This document shows positions 34,924 through 43,401 of a stretch of DNA of 64,000 bases, piece by piece. Below the pieces are notes generated by a model. It was not told the origin of the DNA. It saw only the letters and a list, made by a program, of their open reading frames with translations, and made no database searches. Made by a program: the position numbers and the translations under genes. This DNA is from an uncultured Bacteroidia bacterium (GTDB lineage Bacteria; Bacteroidota; Bacteroidia; Bacteroidales; F082), in assembly GCA_902767725.1 (NCBI GenBank), contig CACXIM010000003.1, positions 1 through 64,000 of the forward strand. The letters are read 5' to 3'. Within the stretch, counting starts at the first letter, position 1. Each line of letters begins with the position of its first letter.

Positions 34924-35745
34924 ATGCCGCAGTATCCCGACATATTCTACAACCCTTTTGCTGAGCCGACGCAAGCCGTTGACACAGTGCAAGCTGTCGA
35001 CACCATCGCCTGCGATAGTGTGGTGCCAAGCTTCATCACTTCGGGTTTTGACGGCACGCTTACGCCTTTGGTGCGCATGAGTTACGAGATCCTACAAGGC
35101 TGGAATTTAGCCCTTTTGGGGCTCATGTTGCTGCTCATCGTGCTCAACAAACAACTCTATCCCCGACAGTTCCGTCAGGTGTTGTCGGTGCCTGGTGGCG
35201 TGGCCCATACCAACCAGTTGTTGAGGGAATGGAATCCTGTGCGGAGCTTCCTGTGCGTTTCCTTTACCATAGGTTACATCCTGCTTCTCGCGCTGTTTGT
35301 ACAGAAGAGTTGTGTGGTGCTGTCGCACGACGTGGCAAAATACAACAATTGGTCGGTGTTTTGGACCATCTGTGGCATCATGACAGGATGGGTGTTGCTG
35401 CGATATCTTACGTTGCATTTCGTCAATTGGCTCTTCGATGCCCGCGACACGGTCGACCGCCAGATGTCGGTCCAGTTTTCCATCTCCATTTTCACTCTTA
35501 TGGCCATGATGCCGCTTGTGCTGCTTTTGATTTATAATCCAACAAAGTATTTTGTATGGATTGGCATTGGTTTATTGGGATTGGCGGCTTTAGTGAGGTT
35601 CGTTTTGGGAATAATTGAATCTAGAGTGGCAACAAAAATATCTGCATTTTATATTTTTTTGTATCTTTGCGCCCTCGAAATCGCACCCGTTGCAACGCTT
35701 GTGACTGCAGGCTGGCGATACTTTAGCCAAGGTGCTGCTTTTTAA
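34924..35745 (+). CDS. DUF4271 integral membrane protein
   Basis: This 273-residue protein (start ATG 34924, after the -7 box; MPQYPDIFYNPF) has five or six predicted membrane helices (LALLGLMLLLIVLNKQL, FTIGYILLLALFVQKSCVVL, WTICGIMTGWVLLRYLTL, IFTLMAMMPLVLLLIY, YFVWIGIGLLGLAALVRFVLG, FYIFLYLCALEIAPVATLVTA). DUF4271 is found in Bacteroidota, regularly just upstream of hemD. Its 3' third (from about 35530) is distinctly more AT-rich than the rest and contains a -7-like box at 35662. No function is established. Confidence 0.82.
   Translation: MPQYPDIFYNPFAEPTQAVDTVQAVDTIACDSVVPSFITSGFDGTLTPLVRMSYEILQGWNLALLGLMLLLIVLNKQLYPRQFRQVLSVPGGVAHTNQLLREWNPVRSFLCVSFTIGYILLLALFVQKSCVVLSHDVAKYNNWSVFWTICGIMTGWVLLRYLTLHFVNWLFDARDTVDRQMSVQFSISIFTLMAMMPLVLLLIYNPTKYFVWIGIGLLGLAALVRFVLGIIESRVATKISAFYIFLYLCALEIAPVATLVTAGWRYFSQGAAF
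35662..35669 (+). promoter_or_regulatory. Intragenic -7 box (TATCTTTG) upstream of hemD
   Basis: TATCTTTGCGCCC lies inside the DUF4271 coding sequence, 150 nt before the hemD start at 35812, within an AT-rich stretch. It may give hemD-rnpA-yidD an independent promoter; the sequence match alone is the evidence. Confidence 0.45.
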
Positions 35746-35811
35746 TGAGTTATGCAGCGTGAATGTGGGTAAAAACGAGGGTATTATACGTTCTTAAAAG
35801 AGAAGAAAAAG

Positions 35812-36576
35812 ATGAAGATTAAGTCGATTTTGGTGTCACAACCCAAGCCTGCCGACATTTCGAAGACGCCTTTCGCCGACATGATGAAGAAGTATGGCGT
35901 GAACATTACTTTCGAAAAGTTCATCAAACTTGACGCGGTCTCTGCAAGCGAACTTCGTCAGGAGCATATCAAACTCCCAGAATATACAGCAATCATTCTC
36001 ACCAGCCGTAACGCCATCGACCATTTTTTCAGAGTGGCCAAGGAGATGCGTTATGCCGTTCCCGAGACGCTGAAGTATTTCTGCATCAACGAGTCGACGG
36101 CTTTCTATCTGCAGCGTTATGTGCAATACCGCAAGCGCAAGGTGTTCTATGGCAGCCAGACGCTCAACGACCTCATCGACATCATGAAGAAGCACAAGGA
36201 CGAGAAATACCTTTATTGTTGCTCTGACATCAGTTCTGATGCCACCCTCGACCTGCTTAACGCCGCAAAACTCAACTTCACCAAGGCCGTGATGTTCCGC
36301 ACTGTTTCAGCCGACTTGAAGGATGTGGTGAAAATCAACGATTACGACATGCTGGTGTTCTTCAGCCCTGCCGGTATCCTTTCGCTGAAAGAGAATTTCC
36401 CCGAATTCGAGCAGAAAGAGGTTGCCATTGGCGGTTTCGGCGAGGCCACCTGCCAGGCCATCATCGATGCTGGCTTCGAGCTTAATTTCCGTGCACCCAC
36501 CGAGACGGCCCATTCCATGACCATGGCCATGGAGGAATACCTTGCAGCCGAGAACAAGAAAAGCAAGAAAAAATAA
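35812..36576 (+). CDS. hemD: Uroporphyrinogen-III synthase
   Basis: HemD closes the linear hydroxymethylbilane into uroporphyrinogen III, the branch point of tetrapyrrole synthesis. The family has weak sequence identity, so the assignment rests on the overall two-lobed α/β layout: MKIKSILVSQPKPADISKTPFADMMKKYG, YTAIILTSRNAIDHFF (the conserved SxNAV/I-type motif), and the C-terminal lobe with MLVFFSPAGILSLKENFPEF and VAIGGFGEATCQAIIDAGF. Length 254 is normal. Neighbours DUF4271 and rnpA are its usual Bacteroidota partners. The C-terminus ends in a basic KKSKKK tail. Confidence 0.85.
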   Translation: MKIKSILVSQPKPADISKTPFADMMKKYGVNITFEKFIKLDAVSASELRQEHIKLPEYTAIILTSRNAIDHFFRVAKEMRYAVPETLKYFCINESTAFYLQRYVQYRKRKVFYGSQTLNDLIDIMKKHKDEKYLYCCSDISSDATLDLLNAAKLNFTKAVMFRTVSADLKDVVKINDYDMLVFFSPAGILSLKENFPEFEQKEVAIGGFGEATCQAIIDAGFELNFRAPTETAHSMTMAMEEYLAAENKKSKKK

Positions 36577-36600
36577 CCCTGCCGAAAAGCGTTTTGTGCC

Positions 36601-37035
36601 ATGACGGCTCAGGAGGGATTGCCAAAATACGAGAGGATTTGTAAGGAAAACGACATCCAGGCGCTTTTCGACAAAGGCCATGGCTTCAGCGTATATCCCT
36701 ATCGTGTCGTCTACCTGTTTAGGTATGACGAGAACCATCCTGTCACCTGCCGTCTGCTCGTTTCCGTCTCCAAGAAACGCTTCCACCATGCCGTTAAGCG
36801 CAATCGTGTGAAACGCCTGATCCGTGAGTCGTGGCGTCGCAACAAGGCTGCGCTCTACGAAATCTGCGAAAAGGATAATATTTCCGTGGATGTAGCGTTA
36901 GTCTATACGGCTACAGTCATCCACAGCTATGAGGAGATATATGCCAAGACGAAGAAAGCCGTTAACGAGCTGATTAACAAATATAGTTCAACAAAGCTCA
37001 CCAGCCATGAAACGCATCGCCCAACTGCCGGCTAA
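36601..37035 (+). CDS. rnpA: Ribonuclease P protein component
   Basis: RnpA is the protein cofactor of the catalytic RNase P RNA that matures tRNA 5' ends. At 144 residues it has the typical features: [26 protein letters not shown] (the RNR motif and basic patch). It overlaps yidD by 29 bp, the classic rnpA-yidD coupling. The start ATG at 36601 lies 24 bp after hemD. Confident call. Confidence 0.93.
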   Translation: MTAQEGLPKYERICKENDIQALFDKGHGFSVYPYRVVYLFRYDENHPVTCRLLVSVSKKRFHHAVKRNRVKRLIRESWRRNKAALYEICEKDNISVDVALVYTATVIHSYEEIYAKTKKAVNELINKYSSTKLTSHETHRPTAG

Positions 37036-37237
37036 GTTCCTGATCCTGCTCATCCGCATTTATCAGGTGACGCTGTCGCCCTTCATAGGCAACAGCTGCC
37101 GCTATACGCCCACCTGTTCCAACTACGGCATCGAAGCCATACAGAAATACGGTTTCTTCAAAGGCGGCTGGCTTACCTTCAAACGCATCCTCTCCTGCAA
37201 CCCATGGGGTGGCAGCGGCTATGACCCAGTGCCTTAG
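37007..37237 (+). CDS. yidD: Membrane protein insertion efficiency factor YidD
   Basis: YidD is a small membrane-associated protein that assists YidC-dependent insertion. The 76-residue protein shows the family's whole signature: [65 protein letters not shown]. Three Cys are conserved. It overlaps the rnpA 3' end, and the third composite repeat begins 4 bp after its stop codon. Confidence 0.95.
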   Translation: MKRIAQLPAKFLILLIRIYQVTLSPFIGNSCRYTPTCSNYGIEAIQKYGFFKGGWLTFKRILSCNPWGGSGYDPVP

Positions 37238-37241
37238 TTGG

Positions 37242-37370
37242 AGATTCCCCTTCGGGAATGGAGGGGAGTCAATTGGCTAATGGCGGCGGTTGTAAGTGTT
37301 GTGTTTGGGTAAGTGGTTTTTACCGCCGCAGGTAAAAAAAGAAAATAATCCATTCCCCGAAGGGGAAACT
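37242..37370. repeat. Composite hairpin element, copy 3 (129 bp)
   Basis: Left arm AGATTCCCC-ttc-GGGAATGGAG, right arm ATCCATTCCCC-gaa-GGGGAAACT; inner stem GCGGCGG/CCGCCGC. Starts 4 bp after the yidD stop codon. Confidence 0.88.
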
Positions 37371-37399
37371 AAACATAGTAATTGAAAAAACAGAAAATA

Positions 37400-39052
37400 A
37401 TGAAGAGAATATCATTTGTCATTTTAGTTACAACCCTATGCCTCTCCCTGAGCCTCCTCGCCCAAGAGAAGCAGAACAACTTCGAAATCGCCAAAAGCCT
37501 CGACATCTACAACAGCCTCCTCCGTGAGCTGAATCTCAACTATGTCGACGAGATCAACCCGGGCGAACTCAATGAGACCGCCATCAAGGCCATGCTCGAT
37601 GGCCTCGACCCTTACACGGTCTTCATCCCAGAGTCGGACATCGAGAATGCCAAGTTCATGACCACTGGCGAATATGGTGGCATTGGCGCTGTCATTCAAT
37701 ACGATGGCGAGTTCACTCGCATCTCCGATCCATACGAAGGCTGGCCAGCACAGAAAGCGGGCATCATCGCTGGTGACGCCATCCTTGAGGTGAATGGTGT
37801 GGATTGCAAGAAAAAGAACACCCAAGAGGTCAGCAACCTGCTGAAGGGCCAACCTGGCACTGAGGTGACGCTGAAACTCAAGCGATTTGGTCAAGAGAAG
37901 CCTGTGGAAATCAAGCTGAAGCGCGAGAAGGTGAAAATCGACAACATACCTTATTATAAGGTGTTCGACAATGGTATCGCCTATCTTTCTTTGAGCGGCT
38001 TCACCCGTGATGCAGCCAAGGAACTGAAGGAGAAGTTTGTGGAGATGAAGAAAGACCACGCACTGAAAGGATTTGTCCTTGACTTGCGCGGCAATGGCGG
38101 CGGTTTGATGAATGAGGCAGTCGATATTGTCAACTTGTTTGTCCCCAAAGGCAAGGCCGTGGTCTCGATGAAAGGCAAGGCTGCCACGGCCAACAGCATG
38201 CATCCCACTACCAATGAGCCTGTGGACTTGGAAATCCCCTTGGCCATACTCGTCGACGGCAATAGCGCCTCGGCCAGTGAGATTGTGGCAGGTGCTATCC
38301 AAGACTACGACCGCGGTGTCATCATCGGACAGCGTACGTTTGGCAAAGGCTTGGTGCAGAATATCTTACCTTTGAGCTACAATACCCAAATGAAGGTTAC
38401 GGTGGCGCATTACTATATTCCCAGCGGCCGTTGCATTCAGGAAATTGACTACTCGCACAAGAAAGACACCGCCCAGATGAAAAAAGACACATTGGGTAAA
38501 GCTTTCAAGACCATGGGTGGGCGCACCGTTTACGAAGGTCATGGCATCACTCCCGATGTGAAGGTCAACCGTGACCCATACGCCACGGTGACGGCTTATC
38601 TCTATGGCAAGAACTACATCTTCGACTATGCCAACAAGTTCTACAACGAGCATAAGAGTATAGCACCAGCCGAACGCTTCCAGATTGACGAAGACACCTA
38701 TCAAGACTTCATGAAGTTTGTGAAGGACAAGAAGTTCAGCTACACCACCGAAAGCGAGAAAGCCATCGAGAAGCTGAAGAAAACCGCCAAGGATGAAGGC
38801 TATCTCGACAAGATAAAGCCACAAATCGAATCGTTGGAGAAGAACCTTGCTGCCGAGAAGGACAACGACCTGCTCAACAACCGCAAGGACATCGAAGAGC
38901 TGCTGCGTTCCGAGATCGTTGGGCGTTATTATTACCAAAAAGGCCGCATCGTGGCTTCGTTGAACGATGACCCTGACCTGAAACGCGCCTTTGAGATTCT
39001 GCTCAACACCAACGGCAAGGACGAATACCACAGCATCTTGAGTGGCAAGTGA
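37400..39052 (+). CDS. S41 family C-terminal processing peptidase
   Basis: S41 peptidases are PDZ-regulated Ser/Lys proteases of the envelope. The 550-residue protein (ATG 37400; a TTG at 37382 would add six residues) has a signal sequence (ISFVILVTTLCLSLSLLAQ), a tail-binding region, a PDZ domain with the GGIGAVIQYDGEF and AGDAILEVNG segments, and the catalytic Ser in the NSASASE motif (residues 288-294) and the Lys in TFGKGLVQN. It is longer at the C-terminus than CtpA, like other Bacteroidota members. Stop overlaps the ATG of the downstream ligase-like gene by 1 base. Confidence 0.92.
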   Translation: MKRISFVILVTTLCLSLSLLAQEKQNNFEIAKSLDIYNSLLRELNLNYVDEINPGELNETAIKAMLDGLDPYTVFIPESDIENAKFMTTGEYGGIGAVIQYDGEFTRISDPYEGWPAQKAGIIAGDAILEVNGVDCKKKNTQEVSNLLKGQPGTEVTLKLKRFGQEKPVEIKLKREKVKIDNIPYYKVFDNGIAYLSLSGFTRDAAKELKEKFVEMKKDHALKGFVLDLRGNGGGLMNEAVDIVNLFVPKGKAVVSMKGKAATANSMHPTTNEPVDLEIPLAILVDGNSASASEIVAGAIQDYDRGVIIGQRTFGKGLVQNILPLSYNTQMKVTVAHYYIPSGRCIQEIDYSHKKDTAQMKKDTLGKAFKTMGGRTVYEGHGITPDVKVNRDPYATVTAYLYGKNYIFDYANKFYNEHKSIAPAERFQIDEDTYQDFMKFVKDKKFSYTTESEKAIEKLKKTAKDEGYLDKIKPQIESLEKNLAAEKDNDLLNNRKDIEELLRSEIVGRYYYQKGRIVASLNDDPDLKRAFEILLNTNGKDEYHSILSGK

Positions 39053-40737
39053 TGACAACGCAGGCTCCCATACGATCCTACCTAAACCAAGCCTACCTGT
39101 TAGGCTTGCTCATGGTGGCCGTAGGCCTGACGCTCTCTCCTTTCCTGATGGGCATGTCACAGTTTTGGTTAGTCCTCGTCTGGCTTGTCGATGCCCTTAC
39201 TCCCCCTTTTAAGGGGGTCGGGGGGATTAAAACAAAACTCTCCCGTTTCTTCCACAACAAAGCCGCCGTTCTCTTAGTGGCTTTTTATCTCATGCATGTT
39301 CTTGGCCTACTGTGGACATCCGATTTCCAGTATGCCATGAAAGACCTTCGCGTCAAGCTGCCTATTTTGGTCATGCCTTTTGTGCTGTCAAGCATGGAAC
39401 CGCTTGACCGCAAGCGTTTCGACTTGGTGATGCTGGTGTATGTGCTTTCGGTCTTCATCGCCACGCAGTTCAGTTTCTTCCGTTATATTAGGCATGATTA
39501 CGAGGATGTCCGCGAGATTTCCCGTTTCATTAGCCATATCCGCTTCTGCCTCAACATCGTCTTTAGCATGGCGGTGGTTGGGTATTACATTTTCAAGAGC
39601 TCTGCAAACCGAAAAAAACAGGGCCATGAGCCCTCAGTTCCTGCTTTTGGCATGAAAGTCGTAATCGACCGTTTCTTGCAATGGTTTCTGCTGCTCTGGT
39701 TTGCCTATGCCATCTTTATCATTGAATCTTTGTCGGGTTATGTGATTCTTATGGTGGTTGCCGTTGTTTCGGCCGTCTACGCCTTCTTGCAATGGAAAAA
39801 GAGTAAAGCATGGCATATTGGTGTAGGGGCTGCTGCATTGTCGGCTGTTGTCATTGGAGTTGTGGTCATCGTTCATTTCGTGAAGCCTAAGTTGAAGGTG
39901 GAGCCTGTGGATTTTGCTGCTTTGGAAAAGACGACGATCCAAGGTAATCCTTATTGGCACGACACGGTGTACAATCCCGTTGAGGACGGCAAATTTGTAG
40001 GGTTGTATTACTGCAAAAAGGAGTTGCAGGAAGCCTGGCCTCAACGCAGTAGCATGCCTTTTGATGGCCTTACCACAAACGACGAAAGCCTTGAAGCCAC
40101 CTTGGCGCGTTATCTCACCTCGAAAGATTTGCGTAAGGATGCCCAAGGCGTGATGGCCTTGACCGATGAGGATATTCACAACATAGAGCAAGGTGTGGCC
40201 AACTACAACAATTGGAAGCATCCAGGCCTTCACGCCCGACTTTCCTCGACGTTGTTTGAATACAACCTCTATCGTCGTTTCAACAATCCCAATGGAGGAT
40301 CGCTTTCGCAGCGCCTTGAATACACACGGGCTTCGTTCCATATCATCGGGCAGCATCCATGGTTTGGCGTGGGTACGGGCGATGTGCCGCAGGCCTTTGC
40401 CCAGACATACGATGAAATCCATTCCCCGCTGAAAGAGGAGTTTCGATTCCGAGCCCATAATCAGTATCTGGCCATCGCGGTGGCTTTCGGGTTGGTGGGC
40501 TTGGCATTTTTCATATTTGTGTTGCTCTATCCTTGGTTGGCGTCGAAGCGAAATCACACCTATTTATATATGGTGTTCCTTTGTGTCATGCTGCTTTCGA
40601 TGTTTCCTGAAGACACTTTGGAAACCCAAGCAGGTGCCACGCTGTTTGCCTTTTTCGTTTCATTGTTGCTGTTTGCAAGACCTCAGGCTCAGGGTCCTTG
40701 TAACGCGTCCCAAAGCCCCACGTCCTACCTCAAATAA
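39052..40737 (+). CDS. O-antigen ligase / Wzy-like membrane protein with in-frame repeat insertion
   Basis: This 561-residue protein (ATG 39052, overlapping the S41 stop) has about ten membrane helices and the family's large loop before the last helices, including the RAHNQYL motif (RFRAHNQYLAIAVAFG). Families with this topology ligate O-antigen to the lipid A core or polymerise it (Wzy_C superfamily); the exact substrate cannot be told. Residues ~49-60 (LTPPFKGVGGIK) come from a repeat hairpin (CCCCC-TTTTAA-GGGGG at 39202-39217) and are in frame. The 3' end (ARPQAQGPCNASQS) includes half of the CTCAGG repeat family. Probably part of the envelope glycan machinery with waaA and the glycosyltransferases. 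Confidence 0.82.
   Translation: MTTQAPIRSYLNQAYLLGLLMVAVGLTLSPFLMGMSQFWLVLVWLVDALTPPFKGVGGIKTKLSRFFHNKAAVLLVAFYLMHVLGLLWTSDFQYAMKDLRVKLPILVMPFVLSSMEPLDRKRFDLVMLVYVLSVFIATQFSFFRYIRHDYEDVREISRFISHIRFCLNIVFSMAVVGYYIFKSSANRKKQGHEPSVPAFGMKVVIDRFLQWFLLLWFAYAIFIIESLSGYVILMVVAVVSAVYAFLQWKKSKAWHIGVGAAALSAVVIGVVVIVHFVKPKLKVEPVDFAALEKTTIQGNPYWHDTVYNPVEDGKFVGLYYCKKELQEAWPQRSSMPFDGLTTNDESLEATLARYLTSKDLRKDAQGVMALTDEDIHNIEQGVANYNNWKHPGLHARLSSTLFEYNLYRRFNNPNGGSLSQRLEYTRASFHIIGQHPWFGVGTGDVPQAFAQTYDEIHSPLKEEFRFRAHNQYLAIAVAFGLVGLAFFIFVLLYPWLASKRNHTYLYMVFLCVMLLSMFPEDTLETQAGATLFAFFVSLLLFARPQAQGPCNASQSPTSYLK
39199..39230. repeat. In-frame hairpin repeat in the ligase-like gene
   Basis: CCCCC-TTTTAA-GGGGG (39202-39217) followed by TCGGGGGGATTA. 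A common Bacteroidota dispersed repeat wording; here the reading frame is kept. Confidence 0.7.
40682..40703. repeat. Partial CTCAGG repeat at the 3' end of the ligase-like gene
   Basis: CCTCAGGCTCAGGGTCC matches one arm of the CCCTGAG...GAAGGG family (compare 7310-7332). No opposing arm is present, so it looks like a half-unit. Confidence 0.55.
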
Positions 40738-40779
40738 TACAGTTGTTTATTTTTGGGCAGTTACTTATTGAAAAATTGT

Positions 40780-40787
40780 TATCTTTG
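40780..40787 (+). promoter_or_regulatory. -7 box (TATCTTTG) for cdd
   Basis: TATCTTTGCAGCG on the plus strand, 20 nt before ATG 40808. Confidence 0.6.
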
Positions 40788-40807
40788 CAGCGATAATACC
40801 ATCAATC

Positions 40808-41290
40808 ATGAGGAAAGAACAATTTGTCTGCCCCTATGAGGTATATGACAAAATGGAAGAGCTGCCCCAGCCGGACACTGATTTGATGCGTCGTGCCCAC
40901 GAGGCGGCTCGTAATGCTTACGCACCCTATTCCAAGTTCAATGTGGGCGCTGCCGTTCGTTTGGCCAATGGGGCCATCGTGATGGGCAACAATATCGAAA
41001 ATGCGGCCTATCCCAGCGGTCTGTGTGCCGAAAGAGTGGCGATGTTTGCAGCCATGGCGCAATATCCAGGCGTGCCTTTCGAGGCTTTGGCGGTGACGGC
41101 ATGGTCGGCTACAAAAGCCATCGACGAGCCTGTCGCCCCTTGCGGGGCTTGCCGTCAGGTGATGGTGGAGGTGGAGCAGGTCTCGAAACGGCCTTTGCGC
41201 GTGCTCTGTCAAGGTGACACAGGCCCCGTCATGGTCTTCGACGGCGTCGAGTCGCTGATGCCTTTTATCTTCTTGGATAAGTTCCTTTAA
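40808..41290 (+). CDS. cdd: Cytidine deaminase
   Basis: Cdd deaminates cytidine and deoxycytidine to uridine in pyrimidine salvage. The 160-residue protein has the zinc-binding and proton-shuttle motifs CAERVAMFA (Cys, Glu) and PCGACRQVM (two Cys), plus the substrate motif APYSKFNVGAAV. Length is on the long side of the small homotetrameric class. It is convergent with the CPBP gene and their stop codons overlap by 3 bp (41288-41290 / 41287-41289). Confidence 0.95.
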   Translation: MRKEQFVCPYEVYDKMEELPQPDTDLMRRAHEAARNAYAPYSKFNVGAAVRLANGAIVMGNNIENAAYPSGLCAERVAMFAAMAQYPGVPFEALAVTAWSATKAIDEPVAPCGACRQVMVEVEQVSKRPLRVLCQGDTGPVMVFDGVESLMPFIFLDKFL

Positions 41291-42183
41291 TCGTTTTCTG
41301 CAGTCGGAGTTAGGGAAGTGGTCTCGGCTTGTCGCTTGGGCTGCGCCTTGATCCAACTCCATGTGATGAGCCCGATGGTCACCACCGCGCTGGCGATGAT
41401 GAGCCATACGCTTTGGGTGGCGCCAAAGTGATCGACATCGACATTGATAATCCCCTTATTGTTGAGGTAATAGATCAAAACGGCGCTTCCGTTGTTGAGA
41501 AAGTGCATGAGGATGCTCGTCCACAGCGAGCCAGTGATGTAGAACATGTAACCTAAGAGCATGCCGAGGAACATACGCGTCAGGAAGCCGTAGAACTGGA
41601 AGTGGATAAAGGAGAAGATGGCTGCCGAAAGGATAATGGCGACATGTGGGTTTATCTTACGCGTCAGTGCTTGTTGCACCACACCTCGGAAGGTCAGTTC
41701 CTCACCTATGGCAGGTATCAATGCGATGATGACGAGGTTGAGCAGCAAACCGCCGATGGTGTCGACGTTGAGCATGCGCTCGGTGAGGTCAGTGGCGGTT
41801 TGTTCCAGGGTCTTCAACATGTCTTCCAGCATCTGGAGCGCACCCCCCAGTTTCATGCCTTCGTTCCATTCGGTCAGCAGGTTGGAGACTGGCAGCGAGA
41901 TGAACATCAAAAGGGCACCTATGATGATAAGCCACCAAGGAGGGGTGAGCTTGCGAAGGCCTAAATCCCTCATTTGATGTTCTTTGCGCGTGATGAAATA
42001 GTACACGATGGGTGGTACCACAAACATGAAGATGGAGCTGATGCCTTGTCCGAGTTTCATCCCAGTGTCGCCGGTAAAGACGAAAACAGTGGAGGCGGCT
42101 ACACCAATCAGGCCGCTGATCAACAAGATGACAAGGAAGAGAAGGATTCTGATGCCAGTGGATTGTTTCAGGTTGTCGTTCAT
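41287..42183 (-). CDS. CPBP-family intramembrane metalloprotease
   Basis: This 298-residue protein (start ATG 42183, MNDNLKQSTGIRILLFLVI) has about eight hydrophobic segments and the two CPBP (Abi, Rce1-like) motifs: EELTFRGVVQQAL (EExxxR-type) and FSFIHFQF (FxxxH). These form the metal-dependent intramembrane active site. Family members in bacteria act in bacteriocin self-immunity or membrane protein processing; no bacteriocin gene is seen nearby. The longer ORF to 42213 runs through the promoter region and is not used. Catalytic residues look intact. Confidence 0.87.
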   Translation of the reverse strand: MNDNLKQSTGIRILLFLVILLISGLIGVAASTVFVFTGDTGMKLGQGISSIFMFVVPPIVYYFITRKEHQMRDLGLRKLTPPWWLIIIGALLMFISLPVSNLLTEWNEGMKLGGALQMLEDMLKTLEQTATDLTERMLNVDTIGGLLLNLVIIALIPAIGEELTFRGVVQQALTRKINPHVAIILSAAIFSFIHFQFYGFLTRMFLGMLLGYMFYITGSLWTSILMHFLNNGSAVLIYYLNNKGIINVDVDHFGATQSVWLIIASAVVTIGLITWSWIKAQPKRQAETTSLTPTAEND

Positions 42184-42202
42184 AGTTGGTTTAATTTTGC
42201 TG

Positions 42203-42210
42203 CAAAGATA
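42203..42210 (-). promoter_or_regulatory. -7 box (TATCTTTG) for the CPBP protease gene
   Basis: TATCTTTGCAGC on the minus strand, 19 nt before 42183; divergent from the box at 42220. Confidence 0.6.
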
Positions 42211-42219
42211 CACTTTTTG

Positions 42220-42227
42220 TAATTTTG
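42220..42227 (+). promoter_or_regulatory. -7 box (TAATTTTG) for dusB
   Basis: TAATTTTGCAGCG on the plus strand, about 74 nt before ATG 42302. The repeat at 42243-42280 lies between the box and the start, so it would form part of the 5' leader. Confidence 0.55.
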
Positions 42228-42242
42228 CAGCGAAAAAGGAAA

Positions 42243-42280
42243 GGACCCTGAGCCCTGAGCTCGTCGAAGGGTCGAAGGGT
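42243..42280. repeat. CCCTGAG...TCGAAGGG repeat upstream of dusB
   Basis: GGACCCTGAGCCCTGAGC followed by TCGTCGAAGGGTCGAAGGGT; stem GACCCT/AGGGTC. Same family as the insertion in waaA. Its reading frame is open and fused to dusB, but the conserved start is at 42302. Confidence 0.8.
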
Positions 42281-42301
42281 GATTCAATTAGAAATACCTC
42301 A

Positions 42302-43276
42302 ATGTATAAACTTGCCCACCTCGAATTCGAGCATTATCCGCTGCTCCTCGCGCCTATGGAAGACGTGTCGGACCCGCCTTTCCGTTATGTCTGCAAACTT
42401 TTTGGTGCTGACGTGGTGTACTCGGAATTCATCTCCGCCGACGGCCTCATCCGCGACTCGGTGAAGAGCATCAAGAAGCTGGATTTCGAGGAGTTTGAGC
42501 GACCTGTAGGCATCCAAATCTTCGGCAATGCCGTCGAGCCTATGGTTGAGGCGGCACGTTATGCCGAGACCGCCCATCCCGACATCATCGACATCAACTT
42601 CGGCTGTCCGGTGAAGAAAGTGGCATCGAAAGGGGCTGGCTCGGGCATCATGAACGACATTCCTAAGATGGTGGCTATCACCAAAGCCGTGGTGGAGGCG
42701 GTAAAGACACCTGTGACGGTCAAAACGCGACTCGGTTATGATAACGAGCACCGCGAAATCGTCGACATTGCCGAACGCCTTCAAGACGTGGGTATCGCCG
42801 CTTTGACCATCCACGGACGCCTGCGCACCACCAAATACAGCGAGCCCGCCGACTGGACCCTCATCGGAGCCGTGAAAAACAATCCCCGCATGCACATTCC
42901 CATCATCGGCAACGGTGACGTGGTGGACGGGCCTTCAGCGAAGTATTACAAGGACACTTACGGTGTGGATGGCCTGATGATTGGTCGTGCTACCTACGGT
43001 AATCCTTGGATTTTCAGTCAGATAAGACATTATTTGGAAACGGGGGAGGAATTACTCTCGCCCAACGTGACAGAGCGCGTGCGCGTCAGCAAGATACAAT
43101 TGGAACGTTCGGTGGCATGGAAAGGTGAGCATATCGCTCTGTTGGAAATCCGCAAGCATTGGTCGGCTTATTTCAAAGGTTTACCGAATTTCAAGCCATT
43201 CAAAATGAGGTTGATGGAGACCTTGTCGGTGGAGGAGGTTTTGGGGATTTTGGAGGAGATTGAAAACTATTATTAG
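42302..43276 (+). CDS. dusB: tRNA-dihydrouridine synthase, DusB type
   Basis: Dus enzymes reduce uridine in the tRNA D-loop with FMN and NADPH. The 324-residue protein has LLAPMEDVSDPPFRYVCK near the N-terminus, the catalytic Cys in INFGCPVKKVASKGAGSGIM, KTRLGYD, and TIHGRLRTTKYSEPADW with GNGDV. The start ATG at 42302 was chosen because the longer reading frame passes through a palindromic repeat and lacks homology features. The stop TAG (43274-43276) shares its last two bases with the next composite element. Confidence 0.92.
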   Translation: MYKLAHLEFEHYPLLLAPMEDVSDPPFRYVCKLFGADVVYSEFISADGLIRDSVKSIKKLDFEEFERPVGIQIFGNAVEPMVEAARYAETAHPDIIDINFGCPVKKVASKGAGSGIMNDIPKMVAITKAVVEAVKTPVTVKTRLGYDNEHREIVDIAERLQDVGIAALTIHGRLRTTKYSEPADWTLIGAVKNNPRMHIPIIGNGDVVDGPSAKYYKDTYGVDGLMIGRATYGNPWIFSQIRHYLETGEELLSPNVTERVRVSKIQLERSVAWKGEHIALLEIRKHWSAYFKGLPNFKPFKMRLMETLSVEEVLGILEEIENYY

Positions 43277-43401
43277 ATTCCCTTCGGGAATGGAGTTTTT
43301 CAATTGCTAAAATGGCGGCGGCTTGTAACACCAGAGATTTGTAAGTGTCATTAGCCGCCGCGATTCACAGAAACACTGTTCTCCATTCCCGCAGGGAATC
43401 T
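43275..43401. repeat. Composite hairpin element, copy 4 (127 bp)
   Basis: Left arm AGATTCCC-ttc-GGGAATGGAG; right arm TCTCCATTCCC-gca-GGGAATCT; inner stem GCGGCGGCT/AGCCGCCGC. The first bases AG complete the dusB stop TAG, and the last base T is the first base of the convergent HAD gene's stop (43401-43403), so it fits exactly between the two stop codons. Confidence 0.9.

Noticed and set aside
42008..42301. Extended N-terminus of dusB
   Set aside because: It overlaps the divergent CPBP gene and promoter boxes and passes through a repeat; the conserved Dus start is at 42302.
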